DNA of 64,000 bases from Candidatus Gastranaerophilales bacterium (GTDB taxonomy: Bacteria; Cyanobacteriota; Vampirovibrionia; Gastranaerophilales; Gastranaerophilaceae): assembly GCA_910587055.1 (NCBI GenBank), contig CAJUKY010000002.1:1-64000 (forward strand), given 5' to 3'. A program made the position numbers and the translations under genes. The notes under the pieces are model-generated. The model was not told the DNA's origin. It searched no databases and saw nothing but the letters and a program-made list of their open reading frames with translations. How positions within the stretch are numbered: the stretch's first letter is position 1; each line of letters starts with the position of its first letter. Shown here piece after piece: positions 53,789 to 62,616 of this stretch.

Positions 53789-55054
53789 ATGACACTGAAA
53801 AACTTTTTATTTACGTCTGAATCCGTAACGGAAGGGCACCCCGATAAGGTTTGCGACCAGATTTCAGATGCTATTCTTGATGAATTTTTAACCCGTGACC
53901 CGAATTCAAGAGTTGCCGCAGAGACTACCGTTACAACAGGTATGGCACTTGTTTGCGGAGAAATTTCATCTAATTGTTATGTTGATATTCCATCCGTTGT
54001 AAGAAACACAATTAAATCCATCGGCTATAAAGGCGAAGAAGGCGGCGGATTTGACTATAAAACATGTGCGGTTTTAACAAGCATTGATGAGCAGTCAACA
54101 GATATTGCAGGCGGTGTTAATAAGGCACTTGAAACAAGAAGCGATAATTCTGATGTTTCAACAACCGAAACCGATGACATTGGTGCAGGCGATCAGGGGA
54201 TTATGTTCGGTTATGCATGCAACGAAACCCCCGAATTAATGCCTCTTCCTATTTCTTTGGCTCACAGATTATCTTTCAGGCTTGCTGAAATCAGAAAACA
54301 ACATATTGTAAATTATTTAAGACCCGACGGTAAATCTCAGGTAACTGTTGAATACAGAGAAGGAAAACCGTACAGAATTGACACAATTGTTTTATCAACC
54401 CAGCATGACCCTGAAATCAACGGTATTTCCGATAATAAAAAGGTTCAGGAAATTATAAGGGAAGATTTAATTAAATATGTTATTGATTATGTTTTCCAAA
54501 ATGAAAAAATCAAGCCGGATTCAACCACAAAATATTTAATTAATCCGTCAGGAAGATTTGTAATAGGCGGCCCTCAGGGTGACGCCGGCTTAACCGGAAG
54601 AAAAATTATTGTTGATACTTATGGCGGATACGCCCGTCATGGCGGCGGCGCATTTTCAGGAAAAGACCCCACCAAAGTTGACAGAAGTGCTGCATATGCT
54701 GCAAGATGGGTTGCAAAAAACATTGTTGCTGCAGGTTTAGCCGAAAAATGCGAAATAGAGCTTGCATACGCAATCGGTGTAAGCCGCCCCGTTTCTGTTC
54801 TTGTGGATACCTTTGGTACGGGAAAAGTTTCCGATGAAACACTTTCTGAAATTGTTCAAAGAAACTTTGATTTAAGACCTAATGCAATTATTAAACAATT
54901 TGATTTAAGAAATCTTCCTGCTAAAAACGGCGGAAAATTCTATTCAAGACTTGCTGCATACGGACATATCGGAAGAACTGATTTTCCTGTTCCGTGGGAA
55001 GAAACTCAAATGGCGAAAAAACTTGAATCAGAAGCGCTTGCTGTTAAAGCCTAG
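53789..55054 (+). CDS. metK: S-adenosylmethionine synthase MetK
   Basis: This 421-aa enzyme makes SAM from ATP and methionine. Signatures are [22 protein letters not shown] (split motif), the [12 protein letters not shown] hexapeptide region and [19 protein letters not shown]. It is slightly longer than the usual 380-400 aa because of insertions around residues 80-100 and at the C-terminus. The SD is AAGGAG. The DciA-like gene follows 50 bp on. Confidence 0.96.
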   Translation: MTLKNFLFTSESVTEGHPDKVCDQISDAILDEFLTRDPNSRVAAETTVTTGMALVCGEISSNCYVDIPSVVRNTIKSIGYKGEEGGGFDYKTCAVLTSIDEQSTDIAGGVNKALETRSDNSDVSTTETDDIGAGDQGIMFGYACNETPELMPLPISLAHRLSFRLAEIRKQHIVNYLRPDGKSQVTVEYREGKPYRIDTIVLSTQHDPEINGISDNKKVQEIIREDLIKYVIDYVFQNEKIKPDSTTKYLINPSGRFVIGGPQGDAGLTGRKIIVDTYGGYARHGGGAFSGKDPTKVDRSAAYAARWVAKNIVAAGLAEKCEIELAYAIGVSRPVSVLVDTFGTGKVSDETLSEIVQRNFDLRPNAIIKQFDLRNLPAKNGGKFYSRLAAYGHIGRTDFPVPWEETQMAKKLESEALAVKA

Positions 55055-55104
55055 CATAGCCAAGGTAAAGATAACCTTATAAAATAGGGCTTATAAAATT
55101 CAAT

Positions 55105-55668
55105 ATGAAAGATGAATTTTCAAAAATTTCAGATATTTTAGATACTTCTGTCCGAACCTTTAACAGGTTCGGACAGGCTTTTGAAAAAAGTAAAACCTGC
55201 AGCATGTTTTTTTCTTTCTGGAAAGATGTTGTAGGAAAAAAGTTTGAAAAATTATCAATTCCCTATGAATTAAAAGGCTCAATTCTCTTTGTATCTGCGG
55301 CAAGTCCCGCTGTTATTCAGGAATTAAATTTTTTTAAAAAAGAAATAATAGAAAAATATACACCCTATGCCGAAGGGCTGAATTTAAAATTAACCGATAT
55401 AAGATTTGATTATAAAAATTGGGCATCAATTAAATCTCAAATGTCAGATGGTGAAAAATCCCAAAAATCCTTTGATACTGATACTCCTGATTATTATACC
55501 AAAAAAGATTACGAAACGATTGGTTTAGATAACAGCGAAGAAGCTGATTTTGAAAAATTAAAAAATACTCTGGAAAATGTTAAATCTCTGCCTCTCCATC
55601 TTAAAGAAAAAATGTTTAACAATGCTCTAAATCAATACAAAGCTAAAAAATTAAGGCAAAAACCCTGA
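55105..55668 (+). CDS. DciA-like protein (DUF721)
   Basis: This 187-aa protein has a DUF721 domain at about 20-110 (FFSFWKDVVGKKFEKLSIPYELKGSILFVSAASPAVIQELNFFKKEII, split motif). DciA proteins help load the replicative helicase in bacteria that lack DnaC/DnaI. The C-terminal 70 residues are charged and poorly conserved. A perfect 12-bp inverted repeat lies within the first 75 bases of the gene. No clear SD is seen. Confidence 0.75.
   Translation: MKDEFSKISDILDTSVRTFNRFGQAFEKSKTCSMFFSFWKDVVGKKFEKLSIPYELKGSILFVSAASPAVIQELNFFKKEIIEKYTPYAEGLNLKLTDIRFDYKNWASIKSQMSDGEKSQKSFDTDTPDYYTKKDYETIGLDNSEEADFEKLKNTLENVKSLPLHLKEKMFNNALNQYKAKKLRQKP
55148..55176. repeat. Perfect inverted repeat inside the DciA-like gene
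   Basis: The 12-bp arms CTGTCCGAACCT and AGGTTCGGACAG (55148-55159 with 55165-55176) have a 5-base loop TTAAC. It is unusually GC-rich for this gene and begins 44 bases into the coding sequence. No T-run follows. Confidence 0.75.
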
Positions 55669-55760
55669 TTTGTTATATTTTGGTAACATTTATGGAAAAA
55701 TTTTCAAAAATTTATTAAAATAGTCTTAAATATTGTTAATAATTGAGCGGAGAAAATAAA

Positions 55761-56015
55761 TTGGCCGGTGATAAAAAAGTAGTTTCTTTTGGGAAAAAAC
55801 AGAAACAGGAAAAAAAAGAACCGATAAATCTTGAGTATTGCAGTTTTTGCAAACGTCCTAATACGGAAGTGCCCAAAATGGTGAAAGGGCCTGATGTAAA
55901 TATATGCTCCGAATGTGTTCTTATTGCTGTTCAGTATTTAATTTTGAAGGATGGTGCAATGTCTGCTGAAGCACAGAAAGTTTTAAATCTTCTGTGGGAT
56001 ATCAAGGATAAATAG
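55761..56015 (+). CDS. Free-standing ClpX-type C4 zinc-binding domain
   Basis: This 84-aa protein consists of a basic N-terminus (about 25 aa) and one ClpX zinc-binding domain. The pattern is YCSFCKRP...EVPKMVKGPDVNICSECVL, with four Cys in CxxC-x(n)-CxxC. In ClpX this domain dimerises and binds adaptors and substrates, and the AAA+ ATPase follows it. Here no ATPase domain follows in any nearby frame. I choose the TTG at 55761 because GGAG lies about nine bases before it. A TTG at 55743 is also open. Confidence 0.78.
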   Translation: MAGDKKVVSFGKKQKQEKKEPINLEYCSFCKRPNTEVPKMVKGPDVNICSECVLIAVQYLILKDGAMSAEAQKVLNLLWDIKDK

Positions 56016-56032
56016 GATATCAAAGATAAATA
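55997..56032 (+). repeat. Tandem 18-bp duplication across a stop codon
   Basis: Two adjacent copies (55997-56014 and 56015-56032, 17 of 18 identical) duplicate the end of the ClpX-zinc-domain gene, including the DIKDK codons and stop region. The second copy lies just before the next start. Confidence 0.85.
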
Positions 56033-56035
56033 ACT

Positions 56036-57661
56036 ATGGAAGATTCTAAAATCCGCCAGCGTGCTTATATTTTACATGAAATATCAAAATTGAGGCAGCT
56101 TTCAAATGTGTCTGATTCTGATGTTGAATCTGCCATATCGGAATTATCAAAAATTAAAGACAGAGTTTTTTTATGCACCACCATTTTAAAAGAAATAAAC
56201 GGCTCCATTGCTTATTTTGACGGTGTTCTTGCGCTTTTAGCCATTAATCTTGCGCGCGATGTGCTTGAAAAATGCGTATTTGTTTTTCTTGAAAAGCCTT
56301 CCGTATCTGATGAAAAAAAACTTTTTTTAATTAATATCCTAAATCAGGCAGGAATTCCTGTTGATATGAATATGATTCATTCATATGTTGAAAACCCGGA
56401 TGCGGCAATTGATTCTGAAACTGAAAAATTTTTAAAACTGGCAGAAGTAAATCCTGAAGCACAGATTGATTTTCTTGATTTTTATTTTGGGATAAATGAG
56501 GGCGACAGAGCTATTTTGCTTGATACAATTATAAAAGATTATACATCTGATCACCTTGCAAATATTTTAATTCCGCTTATTTATTCCGTGACGGATACCG
56601 ATGCGCTTAAGACCTGCATAAAAGGACTTTTAAAATCAAAGTCTTATTTAAGTTTTGCTCCGCTTGACTGGCTTATAAAATCGTCAAATGACCCCCTTAT
56701 AATTTCTCTTTCAAAAAAAATTAAAAATGAATTAAGAATAGCGGGTCTTAGAAAAAACATAACAACGCTTGAATATTACAAAGAACTTTTTAAAACTTCG
56801 CGTCCTTTTGAATTTCTTGTTTCATCAATTGACGGAGAATCAAATTTTTCGCTTATTTTTTCAAGACTGTATGACAACGGCGCAATTTCAACATTTTTTG
56901 CGGTTTTTAATCTTGAAACGGGTCCTGTATCCTGTTTCGGGCTTTCAAATATCACGAGAGCGGAATACGATAAAATTATATTAAGATTTTTTAAGGATTC
57001 TGAAAAAGTTCCGCTTGATTTACATTTCGCAAAGTCTTTAATTGACGAATCAATTGATTTTGCACTTCAAAATAAAAGTTATATCCCGTATGAGCTTCTT
57101 TGCTGGCGCCAGCTGACATATGACATCGAGTCGCTGGATATTCCCGTTGAAGAATTTATTAAGAATAATCTTACGCCGTTTAATTTATCAAATGCAAATT
57201 TGAAATACGCTACAGGATCAGAATATACTTCAAAATGGTTTTTTAAATATTCTTCAAAATACCCTGAATTAACGGATTTAATTGATAAAATCTGCATGCT
57301 TAAAGAAGAAAATTTTGAAGATTTTGATAAATTAACATCTGATTTTATTTTAAATTACAAAAATACTTCTCTTTATAAAATTTTAAAGAAACGTTTTTTG
57401 TACCAAAGTTTTTTCTTTAAATCTCTCGGGTTTAAAAATTTAACCTCGCTTTTTTCTTCCATATATCTTGAAGATGAGCTATTAAAGGGTTTTTTCGAGT
57501 TTTCAATTCAAAGAAGTGTTTATGAATTTTTCCTTGAACTTGAGGAATTAAAAGAAAGCAAAGATAAAAGAAATATATTTTTTGAAAGAAAAAAGTTTAA
57601 ATATTTTGATTTTAATTCAAAAAAAATGTTAGAATTAATTGAGAAAAAATGGACAAATTAA
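56036..57661 (+). CDS. Large helical protein, unknown function
   Basis: This 541-aa soluble, mostly helical protein is not recognised. It has HEAT-like stretches in the first half (LAINLARDVLEKCVFVFLEKPSVSDEKK) and a charged second half without membrane segments. It resembles the 408-aa HEAT-like protein at 40156 in style only. It starts 20 bp after the zinc-domain gene and overlaps ruvX by 13 bp, so it is part of a tight operon. Confidence 0.55.
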   Translation: MEDSKIRQRAYILHEISKLRQLSNVSDSDVESAISELSKIKDRVFLCTTILKEINGSIAYFDGVLALLAINLARDVLEKCVFVFLEKPSVSDEKKLFLINILNQAGIPVDMNMIHSYVENPDAAIDSETEKFLKLAEVNPEAQIDFLDFYFGINEGDRAILLDTIIKDYTSDHLANILIPLIYSVTDTDALKTCIKGLLKSKSYLSFAPLDWLIKSSNDPLIISLSKKIKNELRIAGLRKNITTLEYYKELFKTSRPFEFLVSSIDGESNFSLIFSRLYDNGAISTFFAVFNLETGPVSCFGLSNITRAEYDKIILRFFKDSEKVPLDLHFAKSLIDESIDFALQNKSYIPYELLCWRQLTYDIESLDIPVEEFIKNNLTPFNLSNANLKYATGSEYTSKWFFKYSSKYPELTDLIDKICMLKEENFEDFDKLTSDFILNYKNTSLYKILKKRFLYQSFFFKSLGFKNLTSLFSSIYLEDELLKGFFEFSIQRSVYEFFLELEELKESKDKRNIFFERKKFKYFDFNSKKMLELIEKKWTN

Positions 57662-58059
57662 ATAGAATTATGGCGCTTGATATCGGTGATAAAAGAATAG
57701 GGGCAGCATTTTCCGATCCCTTCGGTATTTTTGTGTCAAAAACGGAGCTTATTTTAAGAGAAAACGATAAAAAAGCGCTTGATGCTATTGAAGAATACTG
57801 TAAAATCTATAATGTGCAAAAAATTGTTGTCGGAGTTCCTTATAATATGGATGGAACATTCGGTTTTCAGGCGCAGAAAAATATGGATTTTATTGAGCCC
57901 TTAAAAGAAAAATATGAGATAATATACTGGGATGAAAGACTCACATCTTTTCAGGCGGAAGAAATGCTGAAAAAAGAAAAAGTGAAATTTACAAAAAACA
58001 AAGGGCTTGTCGATATGAGAAGCGCTGCTATAATTTTAGAAGATTATTTAGGAGATTAA
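57649..58059 (+). CDS. ruvX: RuvX/YqgF putative Holliday junction resolvase
   Basis: This 136-aa RNase H-fold nuclease has catalytic-type motifs IMALDIGDKRIGAAFSDP (first Asp), KIVVGVPYNMDGTFG and YWDERLTSFQAEEML, and the last Asp in LVDMRSAAIILEDYL. YqgF is implicated in 16S rRNA 5' processing as well as DNA junctions. It overlaps the upstream gene by 13 bp and is followed by DUF1292 one base later. Confidence 0.9.
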   Translation: MDKLNRIMALDIGDKRIGAAFSDPFGIFVSKTELILRENDKKALDAIEEYCKIYNVQKIVVGVPYNMDGTFGFQAQKNMDFIEPLKEKYEIIYWDERLTSFQAEEMLKKEKVKFTKNKGLVDMRSAAIILEDYLGD

Positions 58060-58060
58060 T

Positions 58061-58360
58061 ATGGGCAGATTTGACGATATGGATAAAAGGGAGCTGCAGG
58101 TAATTAAAACTATTGGTGAAGACGGTGAAGAAGTAAGTTTAAAGCTTCTTGATATTGTAACCGTAAATGATTTTGATTATGCGCTTTTGCTTCCCGTTGA
58201 TGAAGATTTAGAGGAAGAAGAATGCGAAGTTATCCTGATGAGATTAAAACAGGATGCTTCCGAATATGTTTTTGAAACAATTGAAGATGATGAAGAATTT
58301 AACCTTGTATCTCAAGCCATTCTTGAAGAAGAAGGCTATGAGGACATTGAAGAAGAATAA
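58061..58360 (+). CDS. DUF1292 family protein
   Basis: This 99-aa acidic protein matches the DUF1292 pattern (VSLKLLDIVTVNDFDYALLLPVDED, FNLVSQAILEEEGYED-like). The gene is commonly found next to yqgF, as here. Function is unknown. Its last 25 bases overlap the convergent DUF2229 gene. Confidence 0.82.
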   Translation: MGRFDDMDKRELQVIKTIGEDGEEVSLKLLDIVTVNDFDYALLLPVDEDLEEEECEVILMRLKQDASEYVFETIEDDEEFNLVSQAILEEEGYEDIEEE

Positions 58361-59385
58361 GCAAATTCTTTTTTATCTTTTTTACTGCCGAGCGTACGCT
58401 TTTTGCGGTAAAGCATATCGCAAAAAGCTTCTAAGCGTGTAACAAAGCCTGCTTCGCCTGTATGCTCGTCTATTGTTAAGTTAAGTAAAGGTTTATTAAA
58501 ATTCTTAGCCTTTCTTTTAATGTCTTCAATCATTAAAGAATCAGGCCCGCAGCCAAAGGCTGTGATTGTAATAAGTCCGTCAATTGAGTCTTTCTTTAAA
58601 TAATGCCCCGCAGCTCCTGTCATTTCAAGCTGGTTTGCCCAGTACATTTCAGCTTCAAGAGTGTTAATTCCGTCTTTTAATTCTTCATCTGTTAATTGAA
58701 GCGCACTGAAAACATTTACGCCGAGATCTTTTAATTTTTTGAATATGTCCATACATACTCTTTTATCGTAGATATTGTACCCGTGCGCTACAAGAGCTAC
58801 ATTTATACCCTTATTTTCATCCCGGTTTGAATTAATCACAACTTTGCCGTCTTTTGCATTTTTTAATGCCTCATCATAGGTCAGGTTGTGCTGCATCATT
58901 ACTCTGAAATTATTGTGAAGTACAAAGCCTGCTCTTAAGGCAGCCCTTATTTGCTCTTCATTATTTATTCCGAAAGGCTCAACTGCCTGTTTTAAAAATT
59001 CAAACAATCCGAGATTTTTTTCTGATTTATCAAGGGTAGCCTCAATCAAATTATAATCTCCTTTAACAACGTTTCTTATTAAATCGGGAAGCCCTCTTAT
59101 TTTGGAGCAATTGTAAATTTTTGGCGCCACCGATTGAATAGACGGTACAAAAATATTTTTAACCCCTTTTTCAAGCAGGTTTAACACATGACCTACATAA
59201 ACTTTTATCGGAAGGCATGTTTCTGTTACAACGAGACCCGCTCCTTCTACAAGGGTCTTTTTTGTTGTCGGGTTTGATAATATAATTTCAAAACCCAGTT
59301 TCGTAAAAAATCCGTATAAAAAAGGGAAATAATTATAATAAGTTAATGCTCTGGGCATTCCCAGTATTTTTTCTTTTATCACCAT
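58336..59385 (-). CDS. DUF2229 protein, 2-hydroxyacyl-CoA dehydratase/activase-related
   Basis: This 349-aa protein resembles DUF2229 and HgdB-type subunits. It has the N-terminal GMPRALTYYNYFPFLYGFFTKLGFEI and VVTETCLPIKVYVGHVLNLLEKG segments. Cysteines in TETCLP and IYNCSKIRG, and Cys in FGCGPDS, are candidate [4Fe-4S] ligands. The ASKHA activase domain is not fused. The substrate is unknown. The SD AAAGGA precedes the ATG. Confidence 0.78.
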   Translation of the reverse strand: MVIKEKILGMPRALTYYNYFPFLYGFFTKLGFEIILSNPTTKKTLVEGAGLVVTETCLPIKVYVGHVLNLLEKGVKNIFVPSIQSVAPKIYNCSKIRGLPDLIRNVVKGDYNLIEATLDKSEKNLGLFEFLKQAVEPFGINNEEQIRAALRAGFVLHNNFRVMMQHNLTYDEALKNAKDGKVVINSNRDENKGINVALVAHGYNIYDKRVCMDIFKKLKDLGVNVFSALQLTDEELKDGINTLEAEMYWANQLEMTGAAGHYLKKDSIDGLITITAFGCGPDSLMIEDIKRKAKNFNKPLLNLTIDEHTGEAGFVTRLEAFCDMLYRKKRTLGSKKDKKEFAYSSSMSS

Positions 59386-59579
59386 AGCTTATCCTTTAAT
59401 CTTTTTGCTTTTTATTTTATAAGCAAAGATACCTAAATAATACTTTAAACAATAAAAAATTGCACTTCCTTGCAGTTTTATTTATAAAATTTTTACTTAA
59501 AAAAGCTTAATATAATTCTTTAAATTTATGCAATATTTTTATTTTCAGAGTTTTAATTATAATAAGTAAAGTGTTTTTT
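59386..59579. other. Divergent intergenic region before the M16 gene
   Basis: This 194-bp AT-rich region has no gene that I recognise. An imperfect stem (AAAATTGCA with TGCAGTTTT, about 59456-59479) and another (TTTGCTT with AAGCAAA, about 59404-59427) are visible but weak. A TATAAT near 59558 is a candidate -10 for the M16 gene. Confidence 0.35.
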
Positions 59580-62500
59580 ATGAATAATTATATTAATAAT
59601 CAGCCGTATATTTTACAAAATGGTCAGGGGGGCTACGGCGCTCCGTATGCTTATGCACCGCAAAACGGAGGATATCCTCAGGCATATCCTGCAAACTCTG
59701 CAAATAATTCTTATGTACAGCCTGCGGGTTATTATTATGCTCAGGCTCCGCAGAATTCTGCTTCTAATCCGATTTTAGGGCTTTATAATAATGTTGTAAA
59801 TCCGAATTTGCCGGTCTCATACACTGCTCTGGGTACTCAAAAAACACCGTACGGCGATGATATACATCTTTACATGCTGCAAAACGGGCAAAAAGTTGCA
59901 ATCATGCCAAAAAAAGGCTCCACAATCGTTAAAACCTTTGTAAATTCTGGCTCAATGAATGAAACTGACCCCATTAGAGGCATAAGCCATTTTATTGAAC
60001 ACAATCTTTTTAACGGCAGTGAAAATCTTGCCCCGGGGCAATTCTTTAAAGAAGTTGCAAAAATGGGCTCATCCACAAATGCTTCTACTGACTACGCACA
60101 GACGGATTATTATATTGAATCGGCACTGATGTCTGATGAAGATTTAAAGAAAACCATTGAAATGCATGCAGATATGATAGCGCGTCCGCTTTTCCCTGAA
60201 GATATGATAGAAAAGGAAAAAGGGCCTGTTACATCTGAAATAAGCATGGTAAATGACAGTATGCTGACGGTTGCCGCAAACGATGTTATAAGAAATCTTT
60301 TTCAGATTAAATCAGATTCAAGCAACCTTGTAGCAGGTTCAATTTCTACCGTTAATTCTCTTGATAAACAAAAAGTAACCGATTATTATCAAAGGCATTA
60401 TACGCCGGATAACCTTACAACGGTTGTTGTGGGTGATGTTGACCCTGTGCAGACAATGGAATTAATTTCTAAAAACTTTACGCAAAAAGCTGTGCCGAAT
60501 GCCTCCGAGCTCAGGACAACGGAAACTCTTACCCCGATAACTTCTTCCGTGCGCGCGGATTATAAATCTCCGACGGATAATTTTACATCAATTCTTGCAG
60601 CTTTTGCAGGGCCTGTAGCAGGCGATTTTAAATCAAATATTGCAACTTCGGCTCTGGGGTGTCTTTTAACAGGAAGCGTGAATTCAAGGCTTACAACGGC
60701 GCTTGAACCGCTTAATGCCTATGCTGATTTTCAAATGCAAAAAGTGGGCTTGAAGCCCGAAGACCCGCAGGCATTTTTATTCCAGATAATTGCTCCGCCA
60801 AAAAAAGAACAGGAAGCACTTGATGCATTTTATTCAACTATTGAGGATTTAAGTGTTAATCCTCCGACTGATCGCGAAATGCAGGTAATCAAAAATAATC
60901 TGCTAAAATCTTCCGCAACCTTATTTCAAAATTCTTCTTCAATATGCGATACAATCGGCACAAGTCTTATAGACGGTGATTTTAATTCAATCTCCGATTA
61001 TAAAAATGCAATTAATGCACTAACCCCGTATGACATTCAAATGGCGGCAAAGAATTTTGTGGATTTAAACAGGGCATCAATTGCCGTGGTTCACCCCATG
61101 AATGTTTCGCAGAATGACATTATGGCAAATTATAAAAACAGCAAATATTCTCTATATAACTACAATGCAAGAAATGCGGCGCAAAATGACCCGGCAAAAA
61201 CTTATAATCCGATAAATAAAACCGTAAATTCAAATAATATTGCGGCTTCTCAGATATCTTTCGGTTCAAAACAGATAACAACAACCGATGTTAAGGAAGC
61301 TATTCTGCCCGATAACACACATGTTGTTTTAAATGATTATCCGACAGAACCCTGCTATCTTCAGTGGGTTTTAACTTCAAAAACATCTGTACCTAAAAAC
61401 CCTGCGACATCTTATGTTTTAACGGAACTTTTAAATAACGGTACGAAAACAAAAAGCAGAGATGAATTTATATCCGATGCAGAATTAAACGGCATATCTT
61501 TTGCTGCCGATGCTAACGGTTTTCAGATTACATTGAGCGCCGATTGTCTTGAAGACGGTGTGCCAAATGCTATAAGCACTATGAAAGATGCGCTTTTTAA
61601 TCCTCGTTTTACGGAAGAGGATTTTCAAAAGGTAAAGAATGATTTAATTGCGCTTATTTCTTCTTTAAATAAAGACACATCAGACAGTATCCTTGATGAA
61701 TTATTCGGCGATTATTTTGCAAAACCCGAAATAATTCTTGAAGGTCTTCAAACGTTGACTTTAAATGATGTAATTGAGCATTACAACAGTATGATGCAAA
61801 ATTCAACTTCTGCTTTTGTTGCAAGCGCTCCTTTTAAGAGTAATCAGCTGCTTGAAAAACAGGTATTTTCGGCGGTTAACACAAACGGTAAGAAATTTCA
61901 AAAATTATTCCCTGCCTATGTACCCATTTATAACCGTTTTCAGGCAAATACAACTTCAAAAGTGCTTATAGATACGGAAGAAAGAAATCAGGCACAGATT
62001 GATAAAACTTATTCTTTTAAAATGAGCGGTAATATTCAGGATGAAGTAAAATTTGAACTTTTGAATACAATTCTCGGCGGTTCACCTTCTTCAAGACTGT
62101 TTCAGGATTTAAGGGAAAAACAAAAACTTGCCTACCGTGTTTCAAGCTCTGTTCAGTCTTTTGAAGATACGGGCGTTTTGACGCTTTCAATTTTATCCAC
62201 AACGGATGATAAAAAGCAAAATGATGTAAAATATGATAATCTTCAAAAATCGCTTGACGGTTTTGAAGCTCATGTGCAAAAGCTTATGAATGAGCCTGTA
62301 AGTGCAGAGGAGCTTGAAAGTGCTAAAATGCTTTTAAAACAAAAATATGCAAGGCAGACAGAGCTTCCGTATTCAAAAACCGCGCTTCTTGCAATGAATA
62401 TAAATCAGCCATACGGTATCAAAAGAATGGATGAATACGTAAAGGCTATTGATAATATGACCCCTGCAGATATTCAGGCTGCAGCACGTCATGTATTCTC

Positions 62501-62615
62501 CAATAAGCCTGTTTATGCAATTCTTGCAAGCGAAGATACCATTAATAACCAGATGCCTTATCTTTCAACTCTCGGACAGGTTTCATATACAAACAGTCAG
62601 CAAAAGGCGGCGTAA
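59580..62615 (+). CDS. M16 (insulinase/pitrilysin-type) zinc peptidase, two domains
   Basis: This protein of about 1011 aa has an Asn/Gln/Pro/Tyr-rich low-complexity N-terminus (first 85 residues). The active M16 domain has the inverted zinc motif HFIEH (about 137-141), with the further ligand Glu in EKGPVTSEI. The second M16 domain lacks HxxEH but keeps the substrate-binding Arg/Tyr region SSRLFQDLREKQKLAYRV. No signal peptide is evident. I start at the ATG at 59580. A GTG nine bases upstream is in frame. It is convergent with the AsmA-like gene, one base between the stops. Confidence 0.85.
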   Translation: MNNYINNQPYILQNGQGGYGAPYAYAPQNGGYPQAYPANSANNSYVQPAGYYYAQAPQNSASNPILGLYNNVVNPNLPVSYTALGTQKTPYGDDIHLYMLQNGQKVAIMPKKGSTIVKTFVNSGSMNETDPIRGISHFIEHNLFNGSENLAPGQFFKEVAKMGSSTNASTDYAQTDYYIESALMSDEDLKKTIEMHADMIARPLFPEDMIEKEKGPVTSEISMVNDSMLTVAANDVIRNLFQIKSDSSNLVAGSISTVNSLDKQKVTDYYQRHYTPDNLTTVVVGDVDPVQTMELISKNFTQKAVPNASELRTTETLTPITSSVRADYKSPTDNFTSILAAFAGPVAGDFKSNIATSALGCLLTGSVNSRLTTALEPLNAYADFQMQKVGLKPEDPQAFLFQIIAPPKKEQEALDAFYSTIEDLSVNPPTDREMQVIKNNLLKSSATLFQNSSSICDTIGTSLIDGDFNSISDYKNAINALTPYDIQMAAKNFVDLNRASIAVVHPMNVSQNDIMANYKNSKYSLYNYNARNAAQNDPAKTYNPINKTVNSNNIAASQISFGSKQITTTDVKEAILPDNTHVVLNDYPTEPCYLQWVLTSKTSVPKNPATSYVLTELLNNGTKTKSRDEFISDAELNGISFAADANGFQITLSADCLEDGVPNAISTMKDALFNPRFTEEDFQKVKNDLIALISSLNKDTSDSILDELFGDYFAKPEIILEGLQTLTLNDVIEHYNSMMQNSTSAFVASAPFKSNQLLEKQVFSAVNTNGKKFQKLFPAYVPIYNRFQANTTSKVLIDTEERNQAQIDKTYSFKMSGNIQDEVKFELLNTILGGSPSSRLFQDLREKQKLAYRVSSSVQSFEDTGVLTLSILSTTDDKKQNDVKYDNLQKSLDGFEAHVQKLMNEPVSAEELESAKMLLKQKYARQTELPYSKTALLAMNINQPYGIKRMDEYVKAIDNMTPADIQAAARHVFSNKPVYAILASEDTINNQMPYLSTLGQVSYTNSQQKAA

Positions 62616-62616
62616 A

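Noticed and set aside
59447..59483. Possible attenuator in the leader of the DUF2229 gene
   Set aside because: The stem has a C-A mismatch when read on the minus strand and is otherwise AT-only, so it is too weak to claim.
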